Made by a program: the position numbers and the translations under genes. Of a stretch of 21,242 bases of DNA, positions 9,582-17,230 are shown piece after piece; position 1 is the stretch's first letter, and each line of letters opens with the position of its first letter. The DNA comes from CAZTDU01 sp964617355 (lineage in GTDB: Bacteria > Pseudomonadota > Gammaproteobacteria > Burkholderiales > SG8-39): NCBI GenBank assembly GCA_964617355.1, contig CAZTXP010000166.1:1-21242 (forward strand). Reading direction: 5' to 3'. The notes under the pieces were generated by a model, which was not told the DNA's origin, made no database searches, and saw nothing but the letters and a program-made list of their open reading frames with translations.

Positions 9582-10588
9582 GTGCGCGTCCCTTCCCTGC
9601 CCTCGAGCTTCAGAAGCAGCAGCTTGGACAACGCGAGCACCAGCGTCGTGATCAGGAACAGGATCAGCCCGAGCTCGATCAGCGCCGAGTAGTAGACGTC
9701 GCCGACGGCCTCGGTGAACTCGTTGGCGAGCGCGGACGCGATGCTGTTGCCGGGCGCCATCAGCGACGCGGTCAGGCGGTGCGCGTTGCCGATCACGAAG
9801 GTCACCGCCATCGTCTCGCCCAGCGCCCGGCCGAGGCCGAGCATGACGCCGCCGATGACGCCGACCTTGGTGTAGGGCAGCACCACGCGCCAGACCACCT
9901 CGAAGGTGGTCGCGCCGAGGCCGTAGGCGGATTCCTTGAGCAGCGGCGGGGTCAGCTCGAACACGTCGCGCATCACCGCGGTGATGAACGGGATCACCAT
10001 GATCGACAGGATCACGCCCGCGGCCAGCATGCCGATGCCGAGCGGCGGCCCGGCGAACAGCTCGCCGAGGACGGGAATTCCGCCGAACACGGTGATCAGC
10101 ATCGGCTGCACGTGCCCCTGGAAGATCGGCGCGAAGACGAAGAGGCCCCACATGCCGTAGATGATCGACGGAATCGCGGCCAGCAACTCGATCGCCGTGC
10201 CCAGCGGGCGCTTGAGCCACGTGGGCGCGAGCTCGGTGAGGAAGAGCGCGATGCCGAAACTGACCGGCACCGCGATCAGCATGGCCACCAGCGAAGTGAC
10301 GAGCGTGCCGTAGATCGGCACCAGCGCGCCGAACGCCTCCTTCACCGGGTCCCATTCCGCGGACCAGAGGAACGCGGGGCCGAACTTCTGCAGCGTGAGC
10401 TGGCTGCCCGCGACGAGCGAGGCGAGGATCGCCGCGAGGAGGCTGAACACCAGCAGCGCCGCCAGCCGAGTGAGCCACTCGAAGGCGGCATCCTGCCAGG
10501 GCGCGGAACGCACGCTGCGCGGCCCCTCCGGCGCGCGAGTCGCCACCGAGGGAACGGGCGCGCTCATCGCGTCGGCGGGCGTCGACAT
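9578..10588 (-). CDS. pstC: phosphate ABC transporter permease PstC
   Basis: PstC pairs with PstA to form the transmembrane phosphate channel. The 336-residue protein has a Pro/Ala-rich N-terminal stretch of about 30 residues, then about six membrane segments. Family landmarks include AIPSIIYGMWGLFVFAP, LPPLLKESAYGLGAT-like coupling sequence (here ELTPPLLKESAYGLGATTFE) and GLGRALGETMAVTFVIGN. ATG 10588 is preceded by GGAG seven bases upstream. ATG 10567 is a possible alternative seven codons later. The gap to pstS is 38 bp and contains no convincing terminator, so the promoter ahead of pstS probably serves the whole operon. Confidence 0.97.
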   Translation of the reverse strand: MSTPADAMSAPVPSVATRAPEGPRSVRSAPWQDAAFEWLTRLAALLVFSLLAAILASLVAGSQLTLQKFGPAFLWSAEWDPVKEAFGALVPIYGTLVTSLVAMLIAVPVSFGIALFLTELAPTWLKRPLGTAIELLAAIPSIIYGMWGLFVFAPIFQGHVQPMLITVFGGIPVLGELFAGPPLGIGMLAAGVILSIMVIPFITAVMRDVFELTPPLLKESAYGLGATTFEVVWRVVLPYTKVGVIGGVMLGLGRALGETMAVTFVIGNAHRLTASLMAPGNSIASALANEFTEAVGDVYYSALIELGLILFLITTLVLALSKLLLLKLEGREGTRT

Positions 10589-10626
10589 CCCATGGCTCCG
10601 ATTCTAGCGATGCGCCCGGGGCGGAC

Positions 10627-11664
10627 TCAGTAGACCGGCTTCCCGGACTTGTCCTTCACCTGCGACTTCCACAGGGCCTGGATCTGCTTCACGACCGCCT
10701 CCGGCATCGGCACGTAGTCGAGGTCGTCGGCCATCTTCGCGCCGTTCGCGAACGCCCAGTCGAAGAACTTCATCACCTCGCGGCCGTTCTCCGGCTTCTC
10801 CTGCACCTTGTGGAGCAGGATGAACGACGCGCCGGTGATCGGCCAGCTCGCCTTGCCGGGCTGATCGGTGAGGATCACGCCCATGCCGGGCACGGCGTTC
10901 CAGTCGGCGCCGGCGGCGGCGGCCTTGAACGCGTCGTCGCTCGGCTGCACGAACGCGCCGTCCTTGTTCTGCACCTGCGCATGCGCGAGCTTGTTCTGCT
11001 TGGCGTAGGCATACTCGACGTAGCCGATCGAGCCGTCGATGCGCGCGGCGTAGTTCGCCACGCCTTCGTTGCCCTTGCCGCCGACGCCGGTCGGCCACTT
11101 CACCGCGGTGCCCTCGCCGACCGAGGCCTTCCACTCCTTGCTGACCTTCGAGAGGTAGTTCGTGTAGAGGAAGGTGGTGCCCGAGCCGTCCGAGCGGTGC
11201 ACCACCGAGATCGCCTGGTCGGGCAGCTTCACGCCGGGATTCAGGCTAGCGATCGACGGGTCGTTCCACTTCTTCAGCTTGCCGAGGTAGATGTCGGCGA
11301 GCATCGCCCCCGTGAGGCGCAGCTGCCCCGCCGCGACGCCCTTGACGTTGTACACGGGGACGACACCGCCCATGATGGCGGGAAACTGCACGAGGCCGTG
11401 CTTGTCGAGGTCCTCGCCCTTCATCGGCGCGTCCGAAGCGCCGAAGTCCACGGTCCTCGCGGTGATCTGCTTGATGCCGCCGCCGGAGCCGATCGACTGG
11501 TAGTTGAGTCCCGCGCCGGTCGCCTTCTTGTAGGCGTCGGCCCACTTGGCGTAGATCGGATACGGGAAGGTCGCGCCGGCGCCGGTGATGTCGGCCGCCG
11601 ACGCCGAGACGACGACGAAGCCGGCGGAGGCGCCAGCAAGGGTCGCGCGAAGCCATCGCTGCAT
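10627..11664 (-). CDS. pstS: periplasmic phosphate-binding protein PstS
   Basis: PstS captures phosphate in the periplasm for PstCAB. From ATG 11664 the protein is 345 residues, with a signal peptide (basic MQRWLR, then a hydrophobic core ending VVVSASA before ADITGAGATFP). The mature part carries phosphate-contact motifs: GAGATFPYPIYAKWADAY, GSGGGIKQI, DFGASDAPM and HRSDGSGTTFLYTNYLS. An AAAGGA at good spacing supports this ATG. A longer frame to 11700 would add 12 residues ahead of the signal and has no ribosome site. The gene leads the operon and lies behind a Pho box, so strong induction under phosphate limitation is expected. It is complete. Confidence 0.98.
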   Translation of the reverse strand: MQRWLRATLAGASAGFVVVSASAADITGAGATFPYPIYAKWADAYKKATGAGLNYQSIGSGGGIKQITARTVDFGASDAPMKGEDLDKHGLVQFPAIMGGVVPVYNVKGVAAGQLRLTGAMLADIYLGKLKKWNDPSIASLNPGVKLPDQAISVVHRSDGSGTTFLYTNYLSKVSKEWKASVGEGTAVKWPTGVGGKGNEGVANYAARIDGSIGYVEYAYAKQNKLAHAQVQNKDGAFVQPSDDAFKAAAAGADWNAVPGMGVILTDQPGKASWPITGASFILLHKVQEKPENGREVMKFFDWAFANGAKMADDLDYVPMPEAVVKQIQALWKSQVKDKSGKPVY

Positions 11665-11668
11665 GTCG

Positions 11669-11684
11669 GTTCCTTTCAGGGAAC
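11669..11684 (-). other. small hairpin over the pstS ribosome-binding site
   Basis: On the transcript, GUUCC pairs with GGAAC around loop CUGAAA, and the second arm includes part of the AAAGGA Shine-Dalgarno. The stem is only 5 bp, so any effect on translation would be mild. The pairing is read directly; a regulatory role is inferred. Confidence 0.3.
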
Positions 11685-11698
11685 GAAAACGTGCGCGC

Positions 11699-11732
11699 AC
11701 TCTAGGGCGCGTTCGTGACAGCGCTGTGACAC
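11699..11732 (-). promoter_or_regulatory. Pho box and -10 of the pstS promoter
   Basis: On the minus strand GTGTCAC-AGCG-CTGTCAC (11732-11715) is two 7-bp direct repeats with a 4-bp spacer. This is the PhoB-binding architecture (consensus CTGTCAT repeats). A -10-like TAGAGT lies at 11704-11699, exactly 10 bp after the box, so the second repeat stands in for the -35 as at known PhoB-dependent promoters. It lies 51 bp upstream of the pstS ATG. Only one box is seen. Confidence 0.85.
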
Positions 11733-11789
11733 ATCGAAATCGTGCGCTGCATCAACGCCTTAGGGATGCGATCACGGAGGGGGCCGGAC

Positions 11790-11795
11790 TACAAT
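11790..11795 (+). promoter_or_regulatory. candidate -10 of the aldehyde dehydrogenase promoter
   Basis: TACAAT matches the -10 consensus at five of six bases and lies 32 bp upstream of the dehydrogenase ATG. It stands out in GC-rich sequence. The -35 region at the usual distance (around 11767) is poor, so an activator or another sigma factor may be involved. It shares the 163-bp divergent intergenic region with the pstS Pho box. Confidence 0.4.
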
Positions 11796-11827
11796 GCGCG
11801 TTCCCCCCGACGTTGCAGGAGCACGCC

Positions 11828-13309
11828 ATGAATGCCCCGTCCCAGGCAGGACTTCCCGCCATCCCGTTGAAGGATCCGAAGCTCTTCCGCAACCACGCCT
11901 ACGTCGACGGCGCTTGGGTCGGCGCCGACGGCGGCAAGATCTTCGCGGTGACGAATCCCGCCACGGGCGAATCGCTTGGCGCGGTGCCCGACATGGGCGC
12001 GGCCGAGACGAAGCGCGCGATCGCCGCCGCCGAGGCGGCGCTGCCGGCGTGGCGCGCGAAGACCGGCAAGGAGCGCGCGGCCATCCTGCGCAAGTGGAAC
12101 GACCTGATCCTCGAGCATCTGGAGGACCTCGCGCTGATCCTCACCACCGAGCAGGGCAAGCCGATGGCCGAGGCCAAGGGCGAGATCTCGATCGGCGCCG
12201 CGTACGTCGAGTGGTTCGCCGAGGAGGCGAAGCGCGTCTATGGCGACACCATCCCGACACCGTGGGCGGACAAGCGCATCGTGGTGGTGAAGCAGCCGGT
12301 CGGCGTCTGCGGCGCGATCACGCCGTGGAACTTCCCGCACTCGATGATCACGAGGAAGGTCGCGCCCGGCCTCGCCGCCGGCTGCACCATCGTGCTGAAG
12401 CCCGCGGAGCAGACGCCGTATTCGGCGCTCGCGCTCGCGGAGCTCGCCGAGCGCGCCGGATTCCCGAAGGGCGTGCTGAACATCCTCACCGGCGATCCGC
12501 CCGCGATCGGTGGCGAGCTGTGCGCGAACCCGGCGGTGAGGAAGGTGTCGTTCACCGGCTCCACCGAGGTCGGCCGCTTGCTCATGCGCCAGTGCGCCGA
12601 CACGGTGAAGAAGCTGTCGCTGGAACTCGGCGGCAACGCGCCCTTCATCGTCTTCGACGACGCGGACCTCGACGCCGCGGTCGAGGGCGCGATGATCTCG
12701 AAGTACCGCAACAGCGGCCAGACTTGCGTCTGCGCCAACCGCCTCTTCGCGCAGGACGGCATCTACGACGCCTTCGTCGCCAAGCTCGCCGAGAAGGTGA
12801 AAGGCCTCAATGTCGGGCAAGGCACCGAGCCCGGCGTGACGCAGGGCCCGCTGATCGACGCGCAGGCGCTCGCCAAGGTCGAGGACCATGTCGCCGACGC
12901 GACGAAGGCCGGCGCGAAGGTGCTCACCGGCGGCAAGCGCCACGCACGCGGCGGCACGTTCTACGAGCCGACGGTACTCGCGAACGCGACGCCGGCGATG
13001 AAGATCTTCCGCGAGGAGACCTTCGGCCCGGTGGCGCCGGTGTTCCGCTTCAAGGCCGACGCCGAGGTCGTGGAAATGGCCAACCGCACAGAGTACGGCC
13101 TCGCCGCGTACTTCTACAGCCGCGACATCGGCCGCATCTTCAAGGTCGCCGAGGCGCTCGACTTCGGCATGGTCGGCGTGAACAGCGGCCTCATCACGAC
13201 GGAAGTCGCGCCGTTCGGCGGCGTGAAGCAGTCGGGCCTCGGCCGTGAAGGCTCGAAGTACGGCATCGAGGAATTCGTCGAGGTGAAATACCTCTGCCTC
13301 GGTCTCTGA
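11828..13309 (+). CDS. gabD: succinate-semialdehyde dehydrogenase-type NAD(P)-dependent aldehyde dehydrogenase
   Basis: This aldehyde dehydrogenase oxidises an aldehyde to an acid with NAD(P). It best resembles GabD, which converts succinate semialdehyde to succinate in GABA breakdown. The 493-residue protein has cofactor-loop motifs GVCGAITPWNFPHSMITRK and SFTGSTEVGRLL. The general base is E266 in LELGGNAPFIVF. The nucleophile is C300 in NSGQTCVCANR, with a nearby C302 as in SSADHs. An AGGAG six bases before ATG 11828 fixes the start. It is followed after 2 bp by an acyl-CoA synthetase-like gene, so the aldehyde's acid product could be CoA-activated next. The exact substrate is not proven by sequence. 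Confidence 0.85.
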   Translation: MNAPSQAGLPAIPLKDPKLFRNHAYVDGAWVGADGGKIFAVTNPATGESLGAVPDMGAAETKRAIAAAEAALPAWRAKTGKERAAILRKWNDLILEHLEDLALILTTEQGKPMAEAKGEISIGAAYVEWFAEEAKRVYGDTIPTPWADKRIVVVKQPVGVCGAITPWNFPHSMITRKVAPGLAAGCTIVLKPAEQTPYSALALAELAERAGFPKGVLNILTGDPPAIGGELCANPAVRKVSFTGSTEVGRLLMRQCADTVKKLSLELGGNAPFIVFDDADLDAAVEGAMISKYRNSGQTCVCANRLFAQDGIYDAFVAKLAEKVKGLNVGQGTEPGVTQGPLIDAQALAKVEDHVADATKAGAKVLTGGKRHARGGTFYEPTVLANATPAMKIFREETFGPVAPVFRFKADAEVVEMANRTEYGLAAYFYSRDIGRIFKVAEALDFGMVGVNSGLITTEVAPFGGVKQSGLGREGSKYGIEEFVEVKYLCLGL

Positions 13310-13311
13310 GC

Positions 13312-15252
13312 ATGGGCGGCGGCGATGTCGCCTGGCGGCCCGACGCCGCCACGCTGGAGCACGCGAACCTCGCGCGCTTCATGCGCGCGGCGGGCATCGC
13401 GAGCTACGACGAGCTGCTCGCGCGGGCCGATGCCGAGCCGGCGTGGTTCTACGACGCGCTGCTGAAGCACCTCGACTACCGCTTCTACCGGCCGTACACG
13501 CAGGTGCTGGACGAGTCGCGCGGCGCGCCGTGGACGCGGTGGTGCGTCGGCGGCACGACCAACGTGGTGCTGAACGCGATCGACCGCTGGCGCGGCACGC
13601 CGACATACGACAAGCCGGCGTTGGAGTGGGAAGGCGAGGATCGCCGCCGCGCGTCCTACACGTACCGCGAGATGGACCGCGAGGTCTGCCGCGTCGCGGG
13701 CGGGCTGCGCGGGCTGGGGCTCGGCCGCGGCGACGTGATCGCGATCTACATGCCGAACGTGCCCGAAGCGATGTTCGCGATGCTCGCCGCGACCAAGATC
13801 GGCGCGATCGCGATGCCGCTCTTCTCCGGCTTCGGCGCCGACGCGATGCTGTCGCGGCTGGAGCTCGGCCGCGCAAAGGCGCTCTTCACGGTCGACGGCA
13901 CGCTCCGGCGCGGCAAGCCCGTGGACGCGAAGGCGGTGGTGGACGAGGCCGCCGCGAGCGCGCCGTGGCTAGAACGGGTCGTGGTGCTGAAGCGCACCGG
14001 CAACCCGGTGACGATGCAACCCGGTCGCGACTGCTGGTGGCACGAACTCGTCGCCGGGCAACCCGACGACGCGCCTACCGAGGAGATGGGGTCTGACGAC
14101 CCGTACCTGCTCGTCTTCACCTCGGGCACCACCGGCAAGCCCAAGGGCGTGGTGCACGCGCACGCCGGCTTCCCGGCGAAGATCGTCCTCGACCTCGCGC
14201 TATGCATGGACCTGAAGCCCGAGGATCGCATGCTCTGGATGTCGGACATGGGCTGGGTCGTCGGGCCGCTCATCGTCTACACCACGCCGATCGTGGGCGC
14301 GACGCTGGTGCTGGTGGAAGGCGCACCGAACTTCCCCGACGCCGACCGCATGTGGCGCCTCGTCGCCGAGCACGGCGTCACCTTCCTCGGCGTCGCGCCG
14401 ACCACGATCCGCACCTTCATGGCGCAGGGCAGCGAGCCATGGAAGGCGTTCGACGTGTCGCGCCTGCGCGTGATGGTGTCATCCGGCGAGCCGTGGACGC
14501 CGGACGCGTGGGCGTGGCTCTTCGAGCGCGTCGGCGGCAAGCGCGTGCCGCTGCTGAACTTCTCGGGTGGCACAGAGATGATGGGCATCCTCGCTTGCTG
14601 CCTCTTGCGGCCGCTCAAGCCCTGCGCCTTCAACACCGCGGTGCCCGGCACCGGCGCCGACGTGGTCGACGAAACCGGGCGCAGCGTCGCGCCGGGCACG
14701 GTGGGAGAACTCGTCATGCGCCGCCCGACGATGGGGCTGACGCGCAGCCTGTGGCAGGACGACGAGCGCTACGTCGCCAACTACTGGAGCACTTGGCCCG
14801 GCCTCTGGCACCACGGAGACTTCGCCAGCCGCGACGGCGACGGCCACTGGTACATCTGGGGACGCTCCGACGACACGCTGAAGATCGCCGGCAAGCGCAC
14901 CGGACCCGCGGAGATCGAGGCGATCATGATGGCCACGGGCAAGCTCGGCGAGGCCGCCGCGATCGGCGTGCCGGACCCGATCAAGGGCTCGACGCTGGTG
15001 CTGGTGTGCAGCCTGAAGGCCGGCGTGAGCGATACGCCCGAACTCGCCACCGAACTGTCGCAGGCCGTGGTGCACGGACTCGGCACGCCGTTCCGCCCGA
15101 AGGACGTGCTGGTGGTGCGCGACCTGCCGAAGACGCGCAACATGAAGGTGATGCGGCGCGTGATCCGCGCCGCCTACCTCGGCGAGGATCCGGGCGACCT
15201 GAGTTCGCTGGTGAATCCGGAGTCGGTGGCGGAGATTCGCGCCCGGGCCTAG
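13312..15252 (+). CDS. AMP-forming acyl-CoA synthetase, acetyl-CoA synthetase-like
   Basis: This 646-residue enzyme of the ANL superfamily should activate a carboxylic acid with ATP and load it on CoA. It has an acetyl-CoA-synthetase-type N-terminal region (YDALLKHLDYRFYRPYTQVL and GGTTNVVLNAIDRW). The P-loop-like FTSGTTGKPKG spans 269-279, and SGGTEM lies at 418-423. GDF sits at 502-504, GRSDDTLKIAGKR at 517-529, and the catalytic lysine K612 is in PKTRNMKVMRR. The ATG is 2 bp after the dehydrogenase stop, so translation is probably coupled. The substrate is unknown. A short-chain or hydroxy acid is plausible from family and neighbour, but acetate is not demonstrated. The gene is intact. Confidence 0.88.
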   Translation: MGGGDVAWRPDAATLEHANLARFMRAAGIASYDELLARADAEPAWFYDALLKHLDYRFYRPYTQVLDESRGAPWTRWCVGGTTNVVLNAIDRWRGTPTYDKPALEWEGEDRRRASYTYREMDREVCRVAGGLRGLGLGRGDVIAIYMPNVPEAMFAMLAATKIGAIAMPLFSGFGADAMLSRLELGRAKALFTVDGTLRRGKPVDAKAVVDEAAASAPWLERVVVLKRTGNPVTMQPGRDCWWHELVAGQPDDAPTEEMGSDDPYLLVFTSGTTGKPKGVVHAHAGFPAKIVLDLALCMDLKPEDRMLWMSDMGWVVGPLIVYTTPIVGATLVLVEGAPNFPDADRMWRLVAEHGVTFLGVAPTTIRTFMAQGSEPWKAFDVSRLRVMVSSGEPWTPDAWAWLFERVGGKRVPLLNFSGGTEMMGILACCLLRPLKPCAFNTAVPGTGADVVDETGRSVAPGTVGELVMRRPTMGLTRSLWQDDERYVANYWSTWPGLWHHGDFASRDGDGHWYIWGRSDDTLKIAGKRTGPAEIEAIMMATGKLGEAAAIGVPDPIKGSTLVLVCSLKAGVSDTPELATELSQAVVHGLGTPFRPKDVLVVRDLPKTRNMKVMRRVIRAAYLGEDPGDLSSLVNPESVAEIRARA

Positions 15253-15284
15253 CCAGGCCCACGGCGATCCTGAGCCGTGGCTAG
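15249..15284. terminator. hairpin region between convergent genes
   Basis: CCACGGC (15259-15265) pairs with GCCGTGG (15274-15280) around an 8-base loop, and CTAGCCA (15249-15255) can alternatively pair with TGGCTAG (15278-15284). The structure spans the 28-bp gap between the acyl-CoA synthetase and the GNAT gene and includes both stop codons. There is no T-run, so it is a candidate bidirectional terminator of imperfect type. Confidence 0.5.
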
Positions 15285-15730
15285 AGCTTCAGGCGCATCG
15301 GGCGCATCGGCGACGAGATGAAGCCGGCCTGCGAGTAGAGCCCGCGCGCGGTCGCATTGTCGCTGTCGGTAAGGAGCGTCAGCCGCAGCAGGCCCTTCGC
15401 GCGCGACTGGTCGATCGCGTGATCGAGCAGCGCCTTGCCGACGCCCTTGCCGCGCGCTTCCGGCTTCACCACCATGTCTTCCAGCAGGCCGGCGCGACCG
15501 CCCTCGGCGGTGCTCACGCTCTCCAGCACGCTGACCATCGCAACCACCTGCTTGCCCTCGCGCGCGACGTAGATCGTGCCGAGCTTCGCGTCGGCGAGGA
15601 TCATCTTCAGCGCGCGTTCCTGCTTGGCGGAATTCGGGTTGAATTCGGCTTCCTGCGCGAAGAGCAATGCAAGCAGCTCGACGAGCTGGGAAAGCTCGGC
15701 AGCCTTGGCCGTGCCGCAGGCGACGGTCAT
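15281..15730 (-). CDS. GNAT-family N-acetyltransferase
   Basis: This is a cytoplasmic 149-residue acetyltransferase using acetyl-CoA. It shows GTIYVAREGKQVVAMVSVL (central strands), LEDMVVKPEARGKGVGKALLDHA with the pyrophosphate-binding RGKGVG at 93-98, and LTLLTDSDNATARGLYSQAGF, the usual GNAT ending. The acceptor cannot be predicted. The ATG at 15730 overlaps the stop of the di-heme peroxidase gene (ATGA), so it is the last gene of a tightly packed operon of otherwise exported proteins, an odd partner for them. It faces the acyl-CoA synthetase gene across a hairpin. I see no truncation. Confidence 0.92.
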   Translation of the reverse strand: MTVACGTAKAAELSQLVELLALLFAQEAEFNPNSAKQERALKMILADAKLGTIYVAREGKQVVAMVSVLESVSTAEGGRAGLLEDMVVKPEARGKGVGKALLDHAIDQSRAKGLLRLTLLTDSDNATARGLYSQAGFISSPMRPMRLKL

Positions 15731-16899
15731 CGACGGCAATCCGTGGCCGGCGCCCTGGACACGCGGGGGCTCGTGACTTCGTTCAGCGATTCGAGGAACG
15801 CGACCATGTCGTCGATCTCCACCGGCGCGAGATTCAGCGGCTTCAGGATCGCCTCGCCATCGGAATGCAGGCGATCGGGGCTGATCCCGGAATAGTGTCG
15901 CACGACATCCGCGAGCGTCGCCAGCCTTCCGTGATGCATGTAGGGCGCGGTGCGCGCGACGTTGCGCAATCCCGGCACCTTGAACTCGCCGAAGTTGCGA
16001 TGCTCCAGCACGAGGTGCCGCGTGCGCACCGCCACGGTGCCCGATGCATCGTCGCTGTGCGCGCCGAGCTGGTTGAAGCGATTCGCGAGCAGCGACTTGA
16101 TGCCGCCGTGGCGGCCGGGATCGACGCGACCGGGCTCGATGAAGAACGGCACGCCGGTGTCGTGGAACTCGCCGTTGGTAAACGCGGGCCCGAAGTGGCA
16201 CGTGCTGCAGTTGCCGCGCCCGACGAAGAGGCGCAGCCCGCGTTGCGCGGCGAGCGGGTAGCGCGCGGCGGCGGCGCGGTCGCCGCGCGCCAGGGCATCC
16301 CGGAATTCGTCGAACGGCGAGCGGCCGCTGACAAGCGTCTCCTGGAACGCGGCAAGCGCCTTGCCGACATCCGCGAGGAGCTTGTCGTCGTCGCCGGTCG
16401 GCGGTGTGCCGAAACTTCGCTCGTAGCCGCAGGCGTGCTGCGCGTCCGTACGCACCAGCGCTGCGATGCCGGCGGGCGCTTGCCCCATCTCGCGCGGGTC
16501 GAGGAGCGGGCGAATGCTCTGCGCCCAGAGCGAATCGCCGGCGCCGTCCCAGCCGAACCATCGGTGATGCCGCACGTCGAGCAGCGTGGGAGTATTGCGA
16601 TCGACCAGCGCAAGTCCGCGCGCTCGAGGTGCGCCGTCCTGCCAGTAGCGGAACGGGGCGTGGCAGGTCGCGCACAGTACACCGCCAGTGGACGAAAGCC
16701 GGGGTTCGAAGAAAAGACGCTCTCCCCACTCGATGGCCTCGCGCTTGCCCGACACGCGGTTCGAGGGATCGGGCAGCCAAGGCGCGGGCCACGGCCCGTG
16801 CGAGAGGATCCTGCGGACCTCGGACTCGGAAAACTCCAGCACCTGCGCCGACGCAACGGTCGCGAAGGCGGCGAACAGCAGGCCGAGCGCGCGGATCAC
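15727..16899 (-). CDS. di-heme cytochrome c peroxidase family protein (MauG/MbnH-like)
   Basis: This is an exported c-type cytochrome of the bacterial di-heme peroxidase family. From GTG 16899 it is 390 residues: a signal peptide (IRALGLLFAAFATVASA), then two heme-binding motifs, CATCH at 76-80 and CSTCH at 231-235. Family landmarks are RNTPTLLDV, RWFGWDGAGDSLWAQSIRPLLDPREMG, KVPGLRNVARTAPYMHHG and LADVVRHYSG. The HGPWP/DPSNRVSG opening and the WFGWDG...SLWAQSIRP segment resemble, from memory, the MbnH branch, which oxidises a tryptophan of a partner copper protein. The distal heme ligand cannot be assigned by eye. The GTG overlaps the stop of the upstream YtkA-like gene (GTGA). Peroxide removal is an alternative role. 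Confidence 0.9.
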   Translation of the reverse strand: MIRALGLLFAAFATVASAQVLEFSESEVRRILSHGPWPAPWLPDPSNRVSGKREAIEWGERLFFEPRLSSTGGVLCATCHAPFRYWQDGAPRARGLALVDRNTPTLLDVRHHRWFGWDGAGDSLWAQSIRPLLDPREMGQAPAGIAALVRTDAQHACGYERSFGTPPTGDDDKLLADVGKALAAFQETLVSGRSPFDEFRDALARGDRAAAARYPLAAQRGLRLFVGRGNCSTCHFGPAFTNGEFHDTGVPFFIEPGRVDPGRHGGIKSLLANRFNQLGAHSDDASGTVAVRTRHLVLEHRNFGEFKVPGLRNVARTAPYMHHGRLATLADVVRHYSGISPDRLHSDGEAILKPLNLAPVEIDDMVAFLESLNEVTSPRVSRAPATDCRR

Positions 16900-17210
16900 T
16901 CCAGCCTGAGCGAATCGGTGAAGCGCTCGCCGCCGGCCTCGAACGCGAACTCCCAGCGCCCCGGCATGTGGAACACCCACCCCTCGACCCGGAAGCGGCC
17001 GTCGCCGGCGGCGCGGATCGACGGCTTGTAGTTCATGCCGTGACGGTGCTCGGGCATGCTCGCGTTCGCGGAGGCAAGGGGAGCCGGCGGGCAGGTCGCG
17101 ACCTCGACGACGAAGGCCTCGCCGACGCGCACCGTCGACGGCACCGTCCGATAGGCAAGCGAATGCTTCGCCCCGGCGATGCGCCGGAAGTCGGGGAGCT
17201 CGCAGGACAT
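16896..17210 (-). CDS. small YtkA/FixH-like protein, probably exported
   Basis: From ATG 17210 this is a 104-residue protein with an Ig-like beta fold resembling the YtkA domain. The marks are a Met/His-rich MPEHRHGMNYKP (52-63) and GWVFHMPGRWEFAFEAGG (77-94). Two cysteines (C3, C40) suggest an oxidising compartment. The frame immediately upstream reads LALGGLIAAAPAAM, like a signal-peptide core, so the true start may be earlier: CTG 17234 overlapping the amidohydrolase stop, or ATG 17324 inside that gene. The stop overlaps the start of the di-heme peroxidase gene (GTGA). The Met/His motif hints at copper, but that is inference. No firm function is known. Confidence 0.75.
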   Translation of the reverse strand: MSCELPDFRRIAGAKHSLAYRTVPSTVRVGEAFVVEVATCPPAPLASANASMPEHRHGMNYKPSIRAAGDGRFRVEGWVFHMPGRWEFAFEAGGERFTDSLRLE

Positions 17211-17230
17211 CGCCGCGGGAGCGGCGGCGA

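Noticed and set aside
10589..10626. Possible terminator between pstS and pstC
   Set aside because: The 38-bp gap holds only a short GC run with no convincing stem and loop.
11585..11827. In-frame upstream extension of the aldehyde dehydrogenase into pstS
   Set aside because: The conserved N-terminus and an AGGAG site support ATG 11828. The extension crosses the Pho promoter.
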